DNA of 14,811 bases, taken from the NCBI GenBank assembly GCA_031288005.1, contig JAITSE010000095.1:1-14811 (forward strand), given 5' to 3'. Source of the DNA: Treponema sp. (GTDB lineage Bacteria > Spirochaetota > Spirochaetia > Treponematales > Breznakiellaceae). The notes beneath the pieces were generated by a model. The model was given only the letters and a program-made list of their open reading frames with translations. It ran no database searches and was not told where the DNA came from. Position numbers and translations under genes: made by a program. This document shows, piece by piece, positions 13,041 through 14,811 of this stretch (positions are counted from its first letter, which is position 1; each line of letters starts with the position of its first letter).

Positions 13041-13095
13041 GGAGTTTTGCGGAATTAGAAAAGTCCTTTATATCCATCAATGCCCGCAAAACTCC
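13041..13095. repeat. 55-bp palindromic element, copy 7
   Basis: It has the copy 1 arms and loop with one base change near the loop end (CATCAATGC for CATCAAAGC). It starts 107 bp after copy 6. Confidence 0.85.
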
Positions 13096-13098
13096 TAA

Positions 13099-13119
13099 GC
13101 AATTTGCAAAGCAAATTGC
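13099..13119. repeat. Hairpin GCAATTTGC/GCAAATTGC
   Basis: Perfect 9-bp arms around the loop AAA. It occupies the place where other units carry the GCAAACCGG hairpin, and resembles the hairpin at 469-488. Confidence 0.7.
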
Positions 13120-13123
13120 ACTT

Positions 13124-13192
13124 CACCCAAAAACAGCCCGCAAAACTCCAAGGGAACCGCGGTTCTACGAACCGCAGGGTTCCCAAAACTCC
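13124..13192. repeat. Half 55-bp element plus palindrome between AAAACTCC repeats
   Basis: 13124-13149 resembles the right half of copy 6 (CACCCAAAAACAG, then CCGCAAAACTCC) without its left arm. AAAACTCCAAG is then repeated (13142-13152 and 13185-13195) around the hairpin 13152-13165/13169-13184 (loop TAC, one bulge). It mirrors the arrangement at 12663-12706 in reverse. Confidence 0.65.
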
Positions 13193-13255
13193 AAGCTGCC
13201 TACTGGCCGCAGGGCGGCTTTGCCGGATATAGTATCAAATCTTTATGCTGTCTTG

Positions 13256-13261
13256 TATACT
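13256..13261 (+). promoter_or_regulatory. Candidate -10 box of the restriction enzyme gene
   Basis: TATACT matches the -10 consensus at 5 of 6 positions and lies 45 bp before the GTG start. TATCAA at 13233-13238, 17 bp upstream, is only a weak -35. Confidence 0.3.
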
Positions 13262-13306
13262 TAGCGTCTGCCCATACTAAACGCTTATGGCGCAGGAGGA
13301 ATACAG

Positions 13307-14811
13307 GTGCTTCCGGCTGAATTGCAGACCCTGGTCAATAATTTTCACGAGCAGATAGAAAGCTACAAAAGCCCCTCATACAACGAGACCCAGCTCCGCC
13401 GTGATTTTCTTGACAAATTTATTAAGATACTGGGCTGGGACGCGGACAACGAGAAAGCATACCACGAGTCATTTCGGGAAGTGATCCACGAAGACAGGCT
13501 CCGCATAGCCGGGCAGACAAAAGCCCCCGATTACTGCATTCAAAGCAACGGGGGCCGTCTGTTTTACATTGAAGCGAAGAAGCCGTCTGTAAAGCTCCAT
13601 GATGATCCGGGTCCGGCCTTTCAGATACGGCGTTACGGATGGACAGCAAAAATGCCGGTCTGCCTTTTAACAAGCTTCCATGAATTTTCCGTGTACGACA
13701 CCGGCGTCAGGCCCAAGAGCACGGATGATGCGGGCGCGGCGCGGATATTTTACTGTCGTTATGATGAGCTGGATACGCGCAGCTCCAAATACCCCGGCAT
13801 TCCAAGCAACTGGGATTTTCTCCGCGGGCTGTTTTCCAAAGACGCGGTTTATAAAGGCTCTCTTGAAAAATTCAGAACGTCAAATAAAAAGAAAGGAACA
13901 CAGGAGGTTGATCAGGCGTTTCTTGAGGAGATAGAACACTGGCGGGAACTTCTGGCGGCGAATATATCCCTGAGGAATGAGCTTACAGAGCGGCAGTTAA
14001 ACTACGTGATTCAAAAAACGATAGACCGCGTTATTTTTCTGCGGATCTGCGAAGACCGGGGAATAGAAAGCGCCGATGCGTTAAAAACGATTGCCGGCGG
14101 CAAAGATATATACAAACGTCTTTTGAACCTGTTTATTTCCGCCGATGAAAAATTCAATTCAGGGCTTTTTCATTTTCATACAGAAAAGAATATTGACGAG
14201 CCGCCTGACGCGATAAGCGGGACCCTGATTATTGACGACAAAGTTTTGAAAGAGATCATCGGCAGCCTGTACTATCCCGCGCCCTACGAATTCGCTGTAT
14301 TGCCCGCTGATATTTTGGGTTCCATTTACGAGCGTTTTCTTGGAAAGATAATCCGCATGACCGGCGCGCACCGCGCAAAAGTGGAGGAAAAGCCTGAAGT
14401 CCGCAGGGCGGGCGGGGTGTATTATACGCCCCGGTATATTGTGAATTACATTGTGGAAAACACCATCGGCGCCCTGCTTCAAAACAAGACGCCCGGGACG
14501 CTGAAAAACTTCCGCGCTGCGGACCCGGCGTGCGGATCGGGTTCGTTTCTCATAGGCGCGTATCAATACCTTTTGGACTGGTATCTGCGGGAATATACGA
14601 AGGCGCCTGAGCGGTATAAAAAGCAATGTATTAAAACCGGCGGGCGCAATGGGGCGGACGTTTACAAATTGAGCGTCAACGAACGGAAGCGGATCCTTAC
14701 CGCCCACATTTTCGGCGTTGACATTGACGCGCAGGCCGTTGAGGTAACAAAACTATCGCTGCTGTTAAAGGCGCTTGAAGGCATGAACGAGCAGGAGATA
14801 CAGAAAGAGCT
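13307..14811 (+). CDS. Type IIG restriction-modification enzyme (Eco57I-like), N-terminal part, runs off window
   Basis: The frame is open from GTG 13307 to the edge (501 codons). AGGAGG lies 7 bases before the GTG, which fixes the start. A PD-(D/E)XK nuclease motif is visible as P74-D75 and E89-A90-K91 (APDYCIQ ... FYIEAKKP), preceded by the usual YNETQLRRDFLDKF and LGWD region. A long helical part follows, with QKTIDRVIFLRICEDRG. Then come the methylase entry VYYTPRYIVNYIV (371-383), the SAM-binding motif I DPACGSGSFLIGAY (406-419), and FGVDIDAQAVEVTKLSLLL. Fusion of nuclease and N6-adenine methylase in one chain is the type IIG pattern. The NPPY motif and target recognition domain must lie beyond the window. 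The N-terminal nuclease speaks against a bare methylase such as PglX of BREX. The enzyme cuts unmodified foreign DNA and methylates the host. It lies next to the palindrome region, as is common for accessory genes. Confidence 0.88.
   Translation, partial: MLPAELQTLVNNFHEQIESYKSPSYNETQLRRDFLDKFIKILGWDADNEKAYHESFREVIHEDRLRIAGQTKAPDYCIQSNGGRLFYIEAKKPSVKLHDDPGPAFQIRRYGWTAKMPVCLLTSFHEFSVYDTGVRPKSTDDAGAARIFYCRYDELDTRSSKYPGIPSNWDFLRGLFSKDAVYKGSLEKFRTSNKKKGTQEVDQAFLEEIEHWRELLAANISLRNELTERQLNYVIQKTIDRVIFLRICEDRGIESADALKTIAGGKDIYKRLLNLFISADEKFNSGLFHFHTEKNIDEPPDAISGTLIIDDKVLKEIIGSLYYPAPYEFAVLPADILGSIYERFLGKIIRMTGAHRAKVEEKPEVRRAGGVYYTPRYIVNYIVENTIGALLQNKTPGTLKNFRAADPACGSGSFLIGAYQYLLDWYLREYTKAPERYKKQCIKTGGRNGADVYKLSVNERKRILTAHIFGVDIDAQAVEVTKLSLLLKALEGMNEQEIQKE

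Larger units (their letters stand above)
11713..13195. repeat. Large nested palindromic repeat region
   Basis: About 1.5 kb without a credible gene, built almost wholly of palindromes. The compound unit is a 55-bp element, a 28-bp linker (TAAGCAAACCGG hairpin ending GGTTTGCAC) and a 24-bp linker (GAGCCATTGG, then TGGAACTAGTCCGG), total 107 bp. The 55-bp elements start at 11831, 11952, 12205, 12699, 12806, 12934 and 13041. The last three lie 107 bp apart, or 128 (107+21) where one extra 21-bp motif is present. Open frames on both strands arise because 18 and 21 are multiples of three and the units lack stops. Confidence 0.9.

Noticed and set aside
11831..13095. Integron attC sites
   Set aside because: Hairpins of similar size, but the conserved GTTRRRY/RYYYAAC core boxes are not seen at the ends, no cassettes lie between them and there is no integrase.

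Overview
The window looks like the chromosome of a treponeme, probably of the termite-gut group (relatives of T. primitia or T. azotonutricium). Three things point there: a clear cytoplasmic filament protein CfpA, a family known from spirochetes; the order cfpA - unknown gene - PPDK-like gene, which I recall from T. pallidum (TP0748-TP0746); and a moderately high GC content. The species call is inference.

Layout. 1-125 (-) is the start of a small membrane protein that runs off the left edge. 126-624 is an intergenic stretch full of palindromes, with the 3' remnant of a broken gene (227-361, -). 625-5976 (+) is a three-gene operon: cfpA, an unrecognised 299-aa protein, and a PPDK-family protein whose ATP-grasp residues look lost while the phospho-His and PEP/pyruvate sites remain. 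6166-7944 (-) is a MATE transporter with a C-terminal anti-sigma-type ATPase domain. A tRNA-Thr(TGT) lies at 8096-8168 (-). 8266-11606 (-) reads hflK, hflC, then an M20 amidohydrolase. 11713-13200 is a 1.5-kb array of nested palindromes without a credible gene. 13307-14811 (+) is the first 501 codons of a type IIG (Eco57I-like) restriction-modification enzyme, cut by the right edge.

The most unusual part is the repeat region. Its main body can be read as one 107-bp compound unit: a 55-bp palindrome with 12-bp arms, a 28-bp linker holding a GC-rich hairpin, and a 24-bp linker. Inside it, an 18-bp motif has expanded to 8 copies and a 21-bp motif to 17 copies plus a partial one. The spacing of the copies from 11952 to 13041 is explained to the base by this model. 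Relatives of the same palindromes occur at 150-530, between hflC and the amidohydrolase, and in frame inside cfpA, where they encode extra peptides such as LEAAGS. This suggests a palindromic repeat family that spreads in this genome.

How genes may work together: HflK and HflC should form a membrane complex, in known systems with the protease FtsH. The cfpA operon may couple the cytoplasmic filament to two proteins of unknown role, one of them a PEP-binding PPDK relative. The restriction enzyme next to the repeat array is typical accessory DNA.
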